Shown here: piece after piece, positions 7,939 through 15,833 of the stretch
How the letters are laid out: every line of letters starts with the position of its first letter
How positions within the stretch are numbered: position 1 is the first letter of the stretch
Origin: Agromyces mariniharenae
GTDB lineage: Bacteria; Actinomycetota; Actinomycetes; Actinomycetales; Microbacteriaceae
Direction: 5' to 3'
Assembly: GCF_008122505.1 (NCBI RefSeq)
Contig: NZ_VSSB01000001.1
Location: 1,534,891-1,598,890, forward strand
Length of the DNA: 64,000 bases
Notes under the pieces: model-generated
The model's database searches: none
Told to the model about the DNA's origin: nothing
Seen by the model: the letters and a program-made list of their open reading frames with translations, nothing else
Translations under genes and position numbers: made by a program

Positions 7939-9132
7939 TCAGGTCAGCAGCCCCCTGGCGGCCAGGTTCCGGTAGAGCGCGTCGATCCCGAACGTCCACG
8001 GCGCCGCGGCCTCGCTCGAGCGCACGCGGTTGACGAGCGCGCCGAGCCTCGGCTCCGAGATGCGCACGAGGTCGCCGTCGTGGTGGGTGAAGCCGCGGCC
8101 GGGAGCGTCGCGGTCGCCGACGGGTGCGAACATCGTGCCGAGGTAGAGCACGAATCCGTCGGGGTACTGGTGGTGCGCACCGATCACGTGCCGCGCCAGG
8201 TCGGCCGGATCGCGGCTGATCCGTCCGAGCTCGCTGACGCCCTCGAGGCGGAAGGCGTCCTCGCCGTCGATCTCGAGGCGCACGACGGATCCGCGCAGGG
8301 CGTCGAGGTCGTAGGTGTCGTCGAAGAGCCGGATGAACGGCCCGACGGCGGCTGAGGCGTTGTTGTCCTTCGCCTGGCCGAGCAGCAACGCACTGCGTCC
8401 CTCGACGTCACGCAGGTTCACGTCGTTGCCGAGCGTCGCGCCGACGATGCGCCCGTCGGATGCCACGACGAGCACGACCTCGGGCTCGGGATTGTTCCAC
8501 TCCGACACCGAGTGCACACCGACGTCGACCAGGGTGCCGACGGTCGAGAGCACGGGCGCCTTCGTGAACACCTCCGCGTCGGGGCCGATCCCGACCTCGA
8601 GGTACTGGCTCCACCAGCCGCGGTCGACGAGGAACGCCTTCAGCTCGGCCGCCTCGGGCGACCCCGGCCGCAGCGCGTCGAGCGATCCCCCGATCGTCGC
8701 GCCGATCTCGTCGCGGATCGCGGCCGCCGCGTCCTGGTCGCCGCGGGCGCGCTCCTCGATCACGCGCTCGAGCATCGAGACGGGGAACGTGACGCCCGCC
8801 GCCTTCACCACGTGCAGGTCGATCGGAGACAGGAGCCAGGGCCGGTCGGGGCGGCGAAGCTCGGGCGGCGTGTTCGCCGCGAGGTCGTCGAGCGAGCCGA
8901 GCACCGGGCCGTCTGCGGCCCGGACCGCCGCCGGCGGGTCCGCCTGCTCGGTGAGGCTGCGCATCGTCGGGAATGCGGCGGAGACGTCGACCACGCCCGA
9001 CTCGCGCACGACGACGACGCTCGGGCCCGCGGCATCCGGTACCCAGGCGCGCCCGACGAGCGTGCCGGACACGCCGTCGAGCGGGAGGAGCTCGGCTCCC
9101 GACGGCCACGCGGTGGTCGAGGGCGTCGTCAT
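7939..9132 (-). CDS. Fumarylacetoacetate hydrolase family protein
   Basis: The 397-residue protein has the FAH-fold C-terminal part, seen in EPEVVLVVASDGRIVGATLGNDVNLRDVEG and LLLGQAKDNNASAAVGPFIRLFDD. The acidic metal ligands would lie in the EPE block. The length, with a 150-residue N-terminal part, resembles sugar-acid dehydratase-like members more than the 220-residue isomerases. The ATG at 9132 is preferred to one 57 bases upstream because the extra residues are not conserved-looking. No sugar-acid genes are adjacent, so substrate is open. Confidence 0.75.
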   Translation of the reverse strand: MTTPSTTAWPSGAELLPLDGVSGTLVGRAWVPDAAGPSVVVVRESGVVDVSAAFPTMRSLTEQADPPAAVRAADGPVLGSLDDLAANTPPELRRPDRPWLLSPIDLHVVKAAGVTFPVSMLERVIEERARGDQDAAAAIRDEIGATIGGSLDALRPGSPEAAELKAFLVDRGWWSQYLEVGIGPDAEVFTKAPVLSTVGTLVDVGVHSVSEWNNPEPEVVLVVASDGRIVGATLGNDVNLRDVEGRSALLLGQAKDNNASAAVGPFIRLFDDTYDLDALRGSVVRLEIDGEDAFRLEGVSELGRISRDPADLARHVIGAHHQYPDGFVLYLGTMFAPVGDRDAPGRGFTHHDGDLVRISEPRLGALVNRVRSSEAAAPWTFGIDALYRNLAARGLLT

Positions 9133-9252
9133 CGTCGTCTCCGTTCGTCGGCCCGCTTCGGCTCTCGCCGGATCGAGTCTGCCAGACATCCGATCAATCG
9201 CACCCGTCGCGGCGAAGATTGCGGCCGATCGGACCCGCGGAGGCCCGAATGG

Positions 9253-9789
9253 TCAGGCCGACGCCGGCACCCGCGGCAGCCGTCTGTCGTTGCGGCGCGC
9301 GTAGTCGCGAGCGGCGCGGCTCGAGAGCGCCAGCATGATGAGGATGTCGAGCGCGAGCGTGAACAACGTCTGGTCGAGCGCGATGTTCTGGTCGCCCGCC
9401 CACCAGGCGGCGAACGTGCCGCTGATGCTCAGCGTCGAGAACACCATCACGACGATCCGCGGCCAGTTGAAGCCGAGGTAGATGAGCAGGGCCATCACGA
9501 GGTCGAACAGCAGCAGCACGCCGCCGAACGCGAGGATGACCCACAGTGCGGCGCCGACGGCGGGGTCGTCGGGGTCGATCGGGATGTCGACGACCTGCTC
9601 GGCGATGAGGTCGTTCCACTGCGCGGCGAGCGCGATGAGCCAGACGATGCCGGCGAAGACCCGCAGCAGCACGAGCGCGGCGCCCATCGACGTCGGGACC
9701 GGCCGGCGCATCCGCGGGTCGCGCGGCCCCGCCTGCGCGAGCTCCGACGCCGGCTCGAAGGCCGGCCGCTTGGTGGTGTCGCGACTCAC
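9253..9789 (-). CDS. Four-helix integral membrane protein, unknown function
   Basis: The 178-residue product has a polar N-terminus of about 30 residues and then hydrophobic segments around ALVLLRVFAGIVWLIALAA, LWVILAFGGVLLLFDLVMALLIYL, IVVMVFSTLSISGTFAAW and LFTLALDILIMLAL. The GTG start overlaps the stop codon of the upstream LssY-like gene (GTGA), so the two are coupled and likely act together. No family was recognised. Confidence 0.7.
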   Translation of the reverse strand: MSRDTTKRPAFEPASELAQAGPRDPRMRRPVPTSMGAALVLLRVFAGIVWLIALAAQWNDLIAEQVVDIPIDPDDPAVGAALWVILAFGGVLLLFDLVMALLIYLGFNWPRIVVMVFSTLSISGTFAAWWAGDQNIALDQTLFTLALDILIMLALSSRAARDYARRNDRRLPRVPASA

Positions 9790-10724
9790 GGGGTTCCCCC
9801 GGTGACGGATGCCGCGGACGGCACTCCCCCGTCGACGGATGCCGCGGCGGACACAGGCGCGCCCGCGGCATCCGTCACCGCGACCGCGCGGAGGTCGACG
9901 ACGGGCAGGTCTCCGTCGGTGCGGATCGTGTCGCCGCCGCCGTTGCGGGAGTGGTAGCCCGTCGAGAAGTCCGTCAGCACCGTGACCGCGACCGCGGGAT
10001 CCGCCGCGCGGAGCGTCGCGATGATGTGGTCGCGCTCGATGTCGGTGTCGGCGTCGATCTTGTGCGTGACCTGCAGGGTGAACAGCGAGAGCCCGACCGC
10101 GCGGTCGAACGTGCCGGCGGCGAGCCAGTCGACGCGGGCGCCGCCGGGCAGCAGCCACCCGTCGGGGCAGCGCCAGAAGCGCACGTGGTGGCGCTTGGCC
10201 GGGTTGCCCTCGACCTCCTGCTGGAACGCGTAGTCCTGCATGCGGCCGAAGATGAAGAGCGGGCTGACGGGCGCCTCGTCGTAGCTGCGCCGAGTGATGG
10301 TGGAGGTCACGATGCGCCAGCTCGACCGCAGGGTCACGTCGTCGGCGCGCGTCCACTTCGCGGCCGCCATCGCCGCCAGCAACTGCTCATGGTCGCCGAG
10401 CAGGGCGAGGTTCACGGGATCGCCGAGCAGCCCGTCGCTCGTGCGCGTGCGCCCCATGAAGTAGTCGGGCACGTAGATGGTCGTGAGGATCCGGTGGATG
10501 CGCGGCAGCACGAGGTAGGCGAGCACGAGCCAGAACGCGAGGAACACGAGGATGCCCCACCAGCCGAACGCGAACGACTCGCTGAGCAGGAGGTAGGCGA
10601 GCCACAGCGACGCGAGACCGGCGAACACGAAGAAGAAGCCGTCGAGCATCGCGTTGATCGAGAACCGGCGCCGCTGCACCGGTTCGACCGTCGCGCCGTT
10701 CCCCTCGGCGCCCGCCCCGCCCAT
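9786..10724 (-). CDS. LssY C-terminal domain-like membrane protein
   Basis: The 312-residue protein begins with two transmembrane helices (about 25-75) and continues with a soluble part containing GRTRTSDGLLGDPVNLALLGDHEQLLAAMAAAKW and FWRCPDGWLLPGGARVDWLAAGTFDRAVGLSLFT. This matches the LssY C-terminal domain found near the end of some PAP2-type membrane proteins. The C-terminal 50 residues are low-complexity (Ala/Val/Ser). The ATG at 10724 has TACGAT six bases upstream. It is the first gene of a coupled pair with the four-helix protein. Function is unknown. Confidence 0.75.
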   Translation of the reverse strand: MGGAGAEGNGATVEPVQRRRFSINAMLDGFFFVFAGLASLWLAYLLLSESFAFGWWGILVFLAFWLVLAYLVLPRIHRILTTIYVPDYFMGRTRTSDGLLGDPVNLALLGDHEQLLAAMAAAKWTRADDVTLRSSWRIVTSTITRRSYDEAPVSPLFIFGRMQDYAFQQEVEGNPAKRHHVRFWRCPDGWLLPGGARVDWLAAGTFDRAVGLSLFTLQVTHKIDADTDIERDHIIATLRAADPAVAVTVLTDFSTGYHSRNGGGDTIRTDGDLPVVDLRAVAVTDAAGAPVSAAASVDGGVPSAASVTGGTP

Positions 10725-10730
10725 GCCTGC

Positions 10731-10736
10731 ATCGTA
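10731..10736 (-). promoter_or_regulatory. Predicted -10 box (TACGAT), leaderless start
   Basis: TACGAT on the minus strand and GCAGGC precede the ATG at 10724. It decides between this ATG and an in-frame one at 10784. Confidence 0.5.
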
Positions 10737-10784
10737 GCCCCACCCCTCTCGGCGGTCTGGCGGCCGACGGCGACCCGCGGGCAC

Positions 10785-11870
10785 TCAGCCGAACTGCGCG
10801 AGGAGGTCGTAGCCCACGTCGTCGACGCTCTCCGAGCGGTTGGCGAGCACGATCGCCGCGGTGCCCGCGGTGCGGTCGATGACCATGATGCTCGTGAAGC
10901 CGCCGGTCATGCCGTTGTGCGACAGGATCACATGGTCCCGGTCGTCGTCCACGCTCCAGAAGTAGCCGATCTGCGCGCCCCCGCCGCCGCCTTCGACGGT
11001 GTCGGCCTGGGCGGCGCTGTCGGTCAGCGGTCCGTCGATCACGGCGGACGCGAACGCGACGAGGTCGTCGACGGTCGCGTGGATGCCGCCGGCCGGCGCG
11101 AAGGCGCCGAGCGACGAGGGTTCTGCGGGCGAGCCGTCGGCCCCGAAGCCGCCGGCGTGCTGCGGGTCGACGTCCCCGTCGTCGATGGGCAGCGAGGCGC
11201 CGTCGAGCCCGAGTGGCTCGAACAGGCGCTCCGACAGGAGCGTGGGGTAGTCGGTGCCCGCCGCCTCCGCGAGGGCCTGCCCCACGAGTGCGGCGCCGAG
11301 GTTGCTGTAGCCGAAGCCCTGCTCGGGCTGCACCTCCACCGTCCGCGTGAGCTCGAGCAGCTCGTCGACCGTCTCGTCGACGCCGTCGCCGCCGGCGTCC
11401 ACGTCGGCCTGGGCCTGCTCCACCCACTCGGGGTCGGTCGGGAAGATCGGCAGGCCGCCCCGGTGGGCCGCGAGGTCGCGCAGGGTGACGGATGCCGCGG
11501 GCGCATCGCCGAGGTCGAGATGGTCGCCGAGCTCGTCGTCGAGCTCGACCTCGCCGCGCTCGACGGCCTCGGCGAGGAGCTCGCCCGTGAAGACCTTGGT
11601 GATGGAGCCGATCTCGAACACGGTCGTCTCGTCGGCGTCGAGGAACGCCCGACGCACCTCGTCGCCGTCGATCACCGCGACCGCCACCCGGTCGGTCTCG
11701 GCGAGGAACGACGGCCGGATGAGCCGGAGGAGCTCGGCGTCGCCCGTGGCATCCGTCGCCCGAACGTCGGGAGCCGGCTGGGACGTGCCGACGCACGCCG
11801 AGAGGGCGAGGCATCCGACGGCGACGAGCACCGGGAGCGTGCGCCTGGCGGCGGATCGACGGGATCGCAT
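10785..11870 (-). CDS. Serine hydrolase lipoprotein, class C beta-lactamase/DD-peptidase fold
   Basis: The 361-residue protein starts with a lipoprotein signal (arginine-rich start, LPVLVAVGCLALSAC), so it should be anchored on the outer face of the membrane. The catalytic motifs are EIGSITKVFTGE (SxxK), GYSNLG (YxN) and SHNGMTGGF (the H/KxG position). DLAAHRGGLP is typical of the family. Substrates include cell-wall peptides, esters and beta-lactams. The ATG has TACGAT six bases upstream and is divergent from the desulfurase-like gene. The family assignment is secure; the substrate is not. Confidence 0.87.
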   Translation of the reverse strand: MRSRRSAARRTLPVLVAVGCLALSACVGTSQPAPDVRATDATGDAELLRLIRPSFLAETDRVAVAVIDGDEVRRAFLDADETTVFEIGSITKVFTGELLAEAVERGEVELDDELGDHLDLGDAPAASVTLRDLAAHRGGLPIFPTDPEWVEQAQADVDAGGDGVDETVDELLELTRTVEVQPEQGFGYSNLGAALVGQALAEAAGTDYPTLLSERLFEPLGLDGASLPIDDGDVDPQHAGGFGADGSPAEPSSLGAFAPAGGIHATVDDLVAFASAVIDGPLTDSAAQADTVEGGGGGAQIGYFWSVDDDRDHVILSHNGMTGGFTSIMVIDRTAGTAAIVLANRSESVDDVGYDLLAQFG

Positions 11871-11948
11871 CGCTTCATCGTAGGAAGCGGCGGCGATCGT
11901 GCGCCGACCCCAGTCCGCGGGGGCCGGCCTCGTCGTAGGCTCTCGCCC

Positions 11949-13169
11949 ATGGCCTACGACGTCGCGCGCATCCGATCCCTGTTCCCGTCGCTCGAGAGCG
12001 GCTGGGCCCACTTCGACGGACCGGGCGGCACGCAGACTCCGCGACCAGTGGGCGACGCCGTGGCATCCGTGCTCACCGGGCCGCTCTCGAACCGCGGCAC
12101 CGTGGGCGAGTCCGAGGAGCGCGCCGAGGCGGCGGTGCACGGCTTCCGGCTCGCGATGGCCGACCTGCTCGACGCGCACCCGCGCGGCATCGTGCACGGG
12201 CGCAGTGCGACCCAACTGATCTACGACTTCGCGCGGAACCTGTCGCGCGACTGGGGCGAGGGCGACGAGGTGATCGTGACCCGGCTCGACCACGACGCGA
12301 ACGTGCGGCCGTGGGTGCAGGCCGCCGAGCACCGCGGTGCCACCGTGCGGTGGGCCGAGTTCGACCCGGCCACGGGCGAGCTGCCGCCGGATGCCGTCGC
12401 CTCCCTGCTCTCGGACCGGACGAGGGTCGTGGCCGTTACGGGCGCATCGAACCTCATCGGCACGATGCCCGACATCCCCGCGATCACCGCCGCCTCGCAC
12501 CAGGCCGGCGCGCTCGTGTTCGTCGACGGCGTGCACCTGACCGCGCACGAGCTGCCCGACGTCGAGGAGATGGGCACGGACTTCTTCGTGTGCTCGCCGT
12601 ACAAGTTCCTCGGGCCGCACTGCGGCGTGCTCGCAGCGCGCCCCGAGCTGCTCGAGGGCATCATGCCCGACAAACTGCTGCCCGCCACGAACGTCGTGCC
12701 CGAGCGGTTCGAGTTCGGCACGCTGCCGTACGAGCTGCTCGCGGGCGTCACCGCAGCGGTCGACGTGCTCGCGGGGCTCGACCCCGAGGCAGCCGAGGCG
12801 GCGGAGTCGCGGCGCGAGCGCCTGGCGGCGTCGTACGCGGCGCTGCACGATCACGAGGAGACGTTGCGGGCCCGGCTCGAGTCGGGCCTCCGCGAGCTGC
12901 CCGGCGTGGACATCCGGTCGCGTGCGGCGCGCCGCACGCCCACGCTGCTCGTCACGTTCGGCGGCCGCGACGCGTCCGAGGTCACCCGATCGCTCGCCGA
13001 GCGGAAGGTCCTCGCGCCGTCGGGCAACTTCTACGCGCTCGAGGTGTCGCGGCACCTCGGCCTCGGCGACGAGGGCGGGCTGCGCATGGGCCTCGCGCCC
13101 TACACCGACGAGTCCGACGTCGACCGGCTGCTCGAGGGGCTCGCCGCCGCCGTCGGGGGCGCCGCCTAG
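11949..13169 (+). CDS. Cysteine desulfurase-like PLP enzyme, SufS-like subfamily without active cysteine
   Basis: The 406-residue class V aminotransferase-fold protein contains HFDGPGGTQTPRPV near the start and the PLP-lysine region FFVCSPYKFLGPHCG. FVDGVHLTAH supplies the PLP aspartate and histidine. In SufS the catalytic cysteine sits in an R-S-G-H-H-C loop; here the matching region reads LAPSGNFYALEV, with no cysteine. This matches a known subfamily of desulfurase-like proteins of uncertain activity. TAGGCT lies seven bases before the ATG. No other Fe-S assembly genes are adjacent. Confidence 0.85.
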   Translation: MAYDVARIRSLFPSLESGWAHFDGPGGTQTPRPVGDAVASVLTGPLSNRGTVGESEERAEAAVHGFRLAMADLLDAHPRGIVHGRSATQLIYDFARNLSRDWGEGDEVIVTRLDHDANVRPWVQAAEHRGATVRWAEFDPATGELPPDAVASLLSDRTRVVAVTGASNLIGTMPDIPAITAASHQAGALVFVDGVHLTAHELPDVEEMGTDFFVCSPYKFLGPHCGVLAARPELLEGIMPDKLLPATNVVPERFEFGTLPYELLAGVTAAVDVLAGLDPEAAEAAESRRERLAASYAALHDHEETLRARLESGLRELPGVDIRSRAARRTPTLLVTFGGRDASEVTRSLAERKVLAPSGNFYALEVSRHLGLGDEGGLRMGLAPYTDESDVDRLLEGLAAAVGGAA

Positions 13170-13172
13170 GCT
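13167..13172 (+). promoter_or_regulatory. Predicted -10 box (TAGGCT) overlapping a stop codon
   Basis: TAGGCT lies six bases before the ATG at 13179. Its first three bases are the TAG stop codon of the preceding desulfurase-like gene, so the downstream gene may have its own start of transcription within an otherwise continuous unit. Confidence 0.5.
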
Positions 13173-13178
13173 GTGCGG

Positions 13179-13952
13179 ATGACCATCGCCGAGACCGCCG
13201 AAGCACTCCGCCGCCTGCACGCCGACCCCGAGCTGCTGCAGGTCGTCAACGTCTGGGACGTGGCGACCGGCCGCGCCGTCGCCGCCCTGCCGGGGACGCG
13301 CGCGATCGCGACCGCGAGCCACTCGATCGCGGCCGCGTTCGGGTACCCCGACGGCGAGCAGATCCCGGTCGAGCTCATGCTCGACATGGCGGGGCGCATC
13401 GCGCGCGCCGTCGACGTGCCCGTGAGCGCCGACCTCGAAGCTGGGTACGGCGACGCGGGCGAGACCGTCCGCCGCGCGGTCGGCGAGGGCATCGTCGGCG
13501 CCAACCTCGAAGACCAGCTGAAGCCGCTCGCCGAGTCGGTGGCCGCGGTCGAGGCCGCCGTCGCCGCGGCCGAGGCCGAGGGCGTTCCGTTCGCACTGAA
13601 CGCGCGCACCGATGCGTTCGTGCACGGCCGCGACCGTGGGCGCGACGTGTGGATCGCCGACGCGATCGAGCGCGGGCGCGCCTACCTCGACGCGGGCGCG
13701 ACGACGGTCTTCGTGCCCGGGAACTTCGGCGAGGACGTCGTCGTCGAACTCGTCGCCGGCCTCGGCGAGCAGCGGGTGAGCCTCATCGGCCTGCCCGACA
13801 TCCCCGCGCCCGCACGCCTGCAGGAGCTCGGCGTCGCCCGCCTCTCGTACGGGCCGTATCCGCAGCGCGTCGTGCTCGCCGAGCTGCAGGACCTGGCGAG
13901 CTACCTCTACGACGGCGGCACGTTGCCCCGCGACATCCGGCCGCGCGGCTGA
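13179..13952 (+). CDS. Isocitrate lyase/PEP mutase family protein
   Basis: The 257-residue TIM-barrel protein shows NVWDVATGR, the metal-binding strand VPVSADLEAGYGDAGETV, GANLEDQ and FALNARTDAF, in the order seen in oxaloacetate decarboxylase/2-methylisocitrate lyase relatives. Those enzymes make or break C-C or C-P bonds at 2-oxo acids. The active-site KKCGH loop of true isocitrate lyases is not visible, so it belongs to the short PEP-mutase-like branch. It follows the desulfurase-like gene by nine bases. The substrate is not determined. Confidence 0.85.
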   Translation: MTIAETAEALRRLHADPELLQVVNVWDVATGRAVAALPGTRAIATASHSIAAAFGYPDGEQIPVELMLDMAGRIARAVDVPVSADLEAGYGDAGETVRRAVGEGIVGANLEDQLKPLAESVAAVEAAVAAAEAEGVPFALNARTDAFVHGRDRGRDVWIADAIERGRAYLDAGATTVFVPGNFGEDVVVELVAGLGEQRVSLIGLPDIPAPARLQELGVARLSYGPYPQRVVLAELQDLASYLYDGGTLPRDIRPRG

Positions 13953-13989
13953 GGCCCGCGGCATCCGCTGTCCTGCTCGCCCGATCGGC

Positions 13990-14010
13990 GGAGACGACCT
14001 TCGGGTCTCC
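13990..14010 (+). terminator. Hairpin between the PEP mutase-like gene and the ABC genes
   Basis: GGAGAC and GTCTCC form a six-pair stem around a nine-base GACCTTCGG loop, followed by CCC rather than a T-run. It lies 38 bases after the stop codon at 13952. Confidence 0.5.
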
Positions 14011-14059
14011 CCCACGCGGCGGATGCCCCGCGCCCGCGCCCCTCGCTAGGGTGGCGTGC

Positions 14060-15007
14060 ATGGCGGCGGGAATCCCAATCGAGGTCACGGGGCTGAGCAA
14101 GCGATTCGGACCGGTGACCGCGGTCGACGATCTGAGCTTCACGGTCCAGCCCGGACGCGTCACGGGGTTCCTCGGACCCAACGGTGCGGGCAAGACCACC
14201 ACGCTGCGCGTGCTCCTCGGCCTGGTGCGCGCGAGTTCGGGCACCGCGACGTTCGGCGGCACCCGGTATCGCGACCTCGCCCGGCCGCTCGAGACGGTGG
14301 GCGCCGCGCTCGACGCGAACTTCCACCCCGGTCGCTCCGCGAAGCAGCACCTCGCGGTCTACGCGACCGCCGCCGGCATCCCGAAGTCGCGCGTGCCGGC
14401 CGTGCTCACCATGGTCGGGCTCTCGGAGTTCGCGGGCCGCCGCGTCGGCGGGTTCTCGCTCGGCATGCGCCAGCGCCTCTCGCTCGCGTACACGCTGCTC
14501 GGCGACCCGGGCGTGCTCGTGCTCGACGAGCCGATCAACGGGCTCGACCCCGAGGGCATCCGGTGGATCCGCGGCTTCCTGCAGAGCCTCGCGAAGGAGG
14601 GTCGCACGGTGCTCGTGAGCTCCCACCTGCTCAGCGAGGTGCAGCAGAGCGTCGACGACGTCGTGATCATCTCGCGCGGCCGGCTCGTGCGCAGCGGCCC
14701 GCTCTCGACGCTTCAGATCGGCGCCGCTCCGCGGACCGTCGTGGAATCGCCCGACCCGCACCGACTCGCCGCGGCACTCGACCAGGCCGGCCTCGAGTAC
14801 ACCGAGGAGGGTGCGGGATTCATCGTGGAGGAACCCGACCCGGGCCGCGTCGGGCACGCCGCGTTCGTCGGCGGCGTCGAGCTCAGCGCACTGCACCAGG
14901 TCGCGGCGGGGCTGGAGGACTCGTTCCTCTCGCTCGTCGGGGACGGCGGGAGTGAGGGCACGCCGGGCCTCGAACCCGTGCGCGTCGGCGGAGGTGAGGT
15001 GCGATGA
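14060..15007 (+). CDS. ABC transporter ATP-binding protein (ABC-2 exporter type)
   Basis: The 315-residue protein has Walker A GPNGAGKTT (about 36-44), the signature FSLGMRQRLSLA, Walker B VLVLDEPINGLDPEG and the switch histidine in LVSSHLLSE. The 75 residues after the nucleotide-binding domain form the accessory region seen in DrrA/BcrA-like subunits. TAGGGT lies seven bases before the ATG. Its stop overlaps the start of the permease gene (ATGA). It probably exports a lipid, peptide or antibiotic-like compound. Confidence 0.93.
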   Translation: MAAGIPIEVTGLSKRFGPVTAVDDLSFTVQPGRVTGFLGPNGAGKTTTLRVLLGLVRASSGTATFGGTRYRDLARPLETVGAALDANFHPGRSAKQHLAVYATAAGIPKSRVPAVLTMVGLSEFAGRRVGGFSLGMRQRLSLAYTLLGDPGVLVLDEPINGLDPEGIRWIRGFLQSLAKEGRTVLVSSHLLSEVQQSVDDVVIISRGRLVRSGPLSTLQIGAAPRTVVESPDPHRLAAALDQAGLEYTEEGAGFIVEEPDPGRVGHAAFVGGVELSALHQVAAGLEDSFLSLVGDGGSEGTPGLEPVRVGGGEVR

Positions 15008-15831
15008 CCGTGTTCCGCTCGATCGGCTCCGAGTTCCAGAAGGTCTTCACCACCCGCATGTGGTGGCTGCTCGCGATCCTGCTCGTCGCATACGTGCTGT
15101 TCCTCGCGGGCGGGTTCGGCGCGTTCCTCGGGTGGGCCGTCGAGAACCCCGATGCCGCCGAGAACGTCGGCAACACCCAGTTGCCGCCCGGCATCCAGCT
15201 CGGCCCGCTGCTCTACAGCTTCGCCTCCTCGGTCGGCTACGTCTTCCCCGTGCTGCTCGGCGCGCTCGCCGTCACGGGCGAGATCCGGCACAAGACGCTG
15301 ACGCCCACCTTCCTCGCCGTGCCGCACCGCTCGGTCGTACTCGGCTCGAAGTACGTGTCGGAACTCGTGCTCGGCGCGGGCTTCGGCGTCATCGCGTTCG
15401 CCACGTCGGTCGCCGGCGGGGCCGCGGCCCTCTCGGCGTTCGGGCTCGACACCGGCCTCGACGAGACCGACACGTGGGCGCTCATCGGCCGCGGCGTGCT
15501 CGCGATGGCGCTCTGGGCCACGATCGGCGTCGGCCTCGGCGCGCTCGTGCCGAACCAGGTCGCGGCGATCGTGATCGTGCTGGCGTTCACGCAGTTCGTC
15601 GAGCCGATCCTGCGGCTCGGGGCATCCCTCAACGACGTGACCGCGCAGATCGGGCAGTACCTGCCGGGCGCGGCGAGCGACGCGCTCGTCGGCGCCTCGT
15701 TCTACACGATCGCGTCGGTCGGCTCGTCGGAGTCGCTCGAGTGGTGGCAGGGCGGGCTCGTGCTCCTCGCGATCGGCGCCGTGGCGACGATCCTCGGCGG
15801 CGCGACCACGTGGCGGCGGGACGTGACCTGA
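15004..15831 (+). CDS. ABC-2 type transporter permease
   Basis: The 275-residue protein has about six transmembrane segments, starting with RMWWLLAILLVAYVLFLAGGF. The motif GEIRHKTLTPTFLAVPHRSVVLGSKY is typical of ABC-2 permeases of antibiotic or lipid exporters. Translation is coupled to the ATPase gene by a four-base overlap, and the pair should form the whole exporter as a dimer of each subunit. The final segment (GLVLLAIGAVATILGGATTW) ends close to the C-terminus. Confidence 0.9.
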   Translation: MTVFRSIGSEFQKVFTTRMWWLLAILLVAYVLFLAGGFGAFLGWAVENPDAAENVGNTQLPPGIQLGPLLYSFASSVGYVFPVLLGALAVTGEIRHKTLTPTFLAVPHRSVVLGSKYVSELVLGAGFGVIAFATSVAGGAAALSAFGLDTGLDETDTWALIGRGVLAMALWATIGVGLGALVPNQVAAIVIVLAFTQFVEPILRLGASLNDVTAQIGQYLPGAASDALVGASFYTIASVGSSESLEWWQGGLVLLAIGAVATILGGATTWRRDVT

Positions 15832-15833
15832 CG

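Noticed and set aside
9951..13169. Open plus-strand frame of more than 1,000 codons across the LssY and serine hydrolase genes
   Set aside because: Its first two thirds are antisense to clear genes with catalytic motifs and encode low-complexity Arg/Val/Glu/Ala residues; only the last part, from 11949, is the true desulfurase-like gene.
10785..14015. Open minus-strand frame of more than 1,000 codons
   Set aside because: Everything upstream of 11870 is antisense to the desulfurase-like and PEP mutase-like genes, and no start other than 11870 has a signal peptide or promoter box. Long stop-free antisense frames are common at this GC content.
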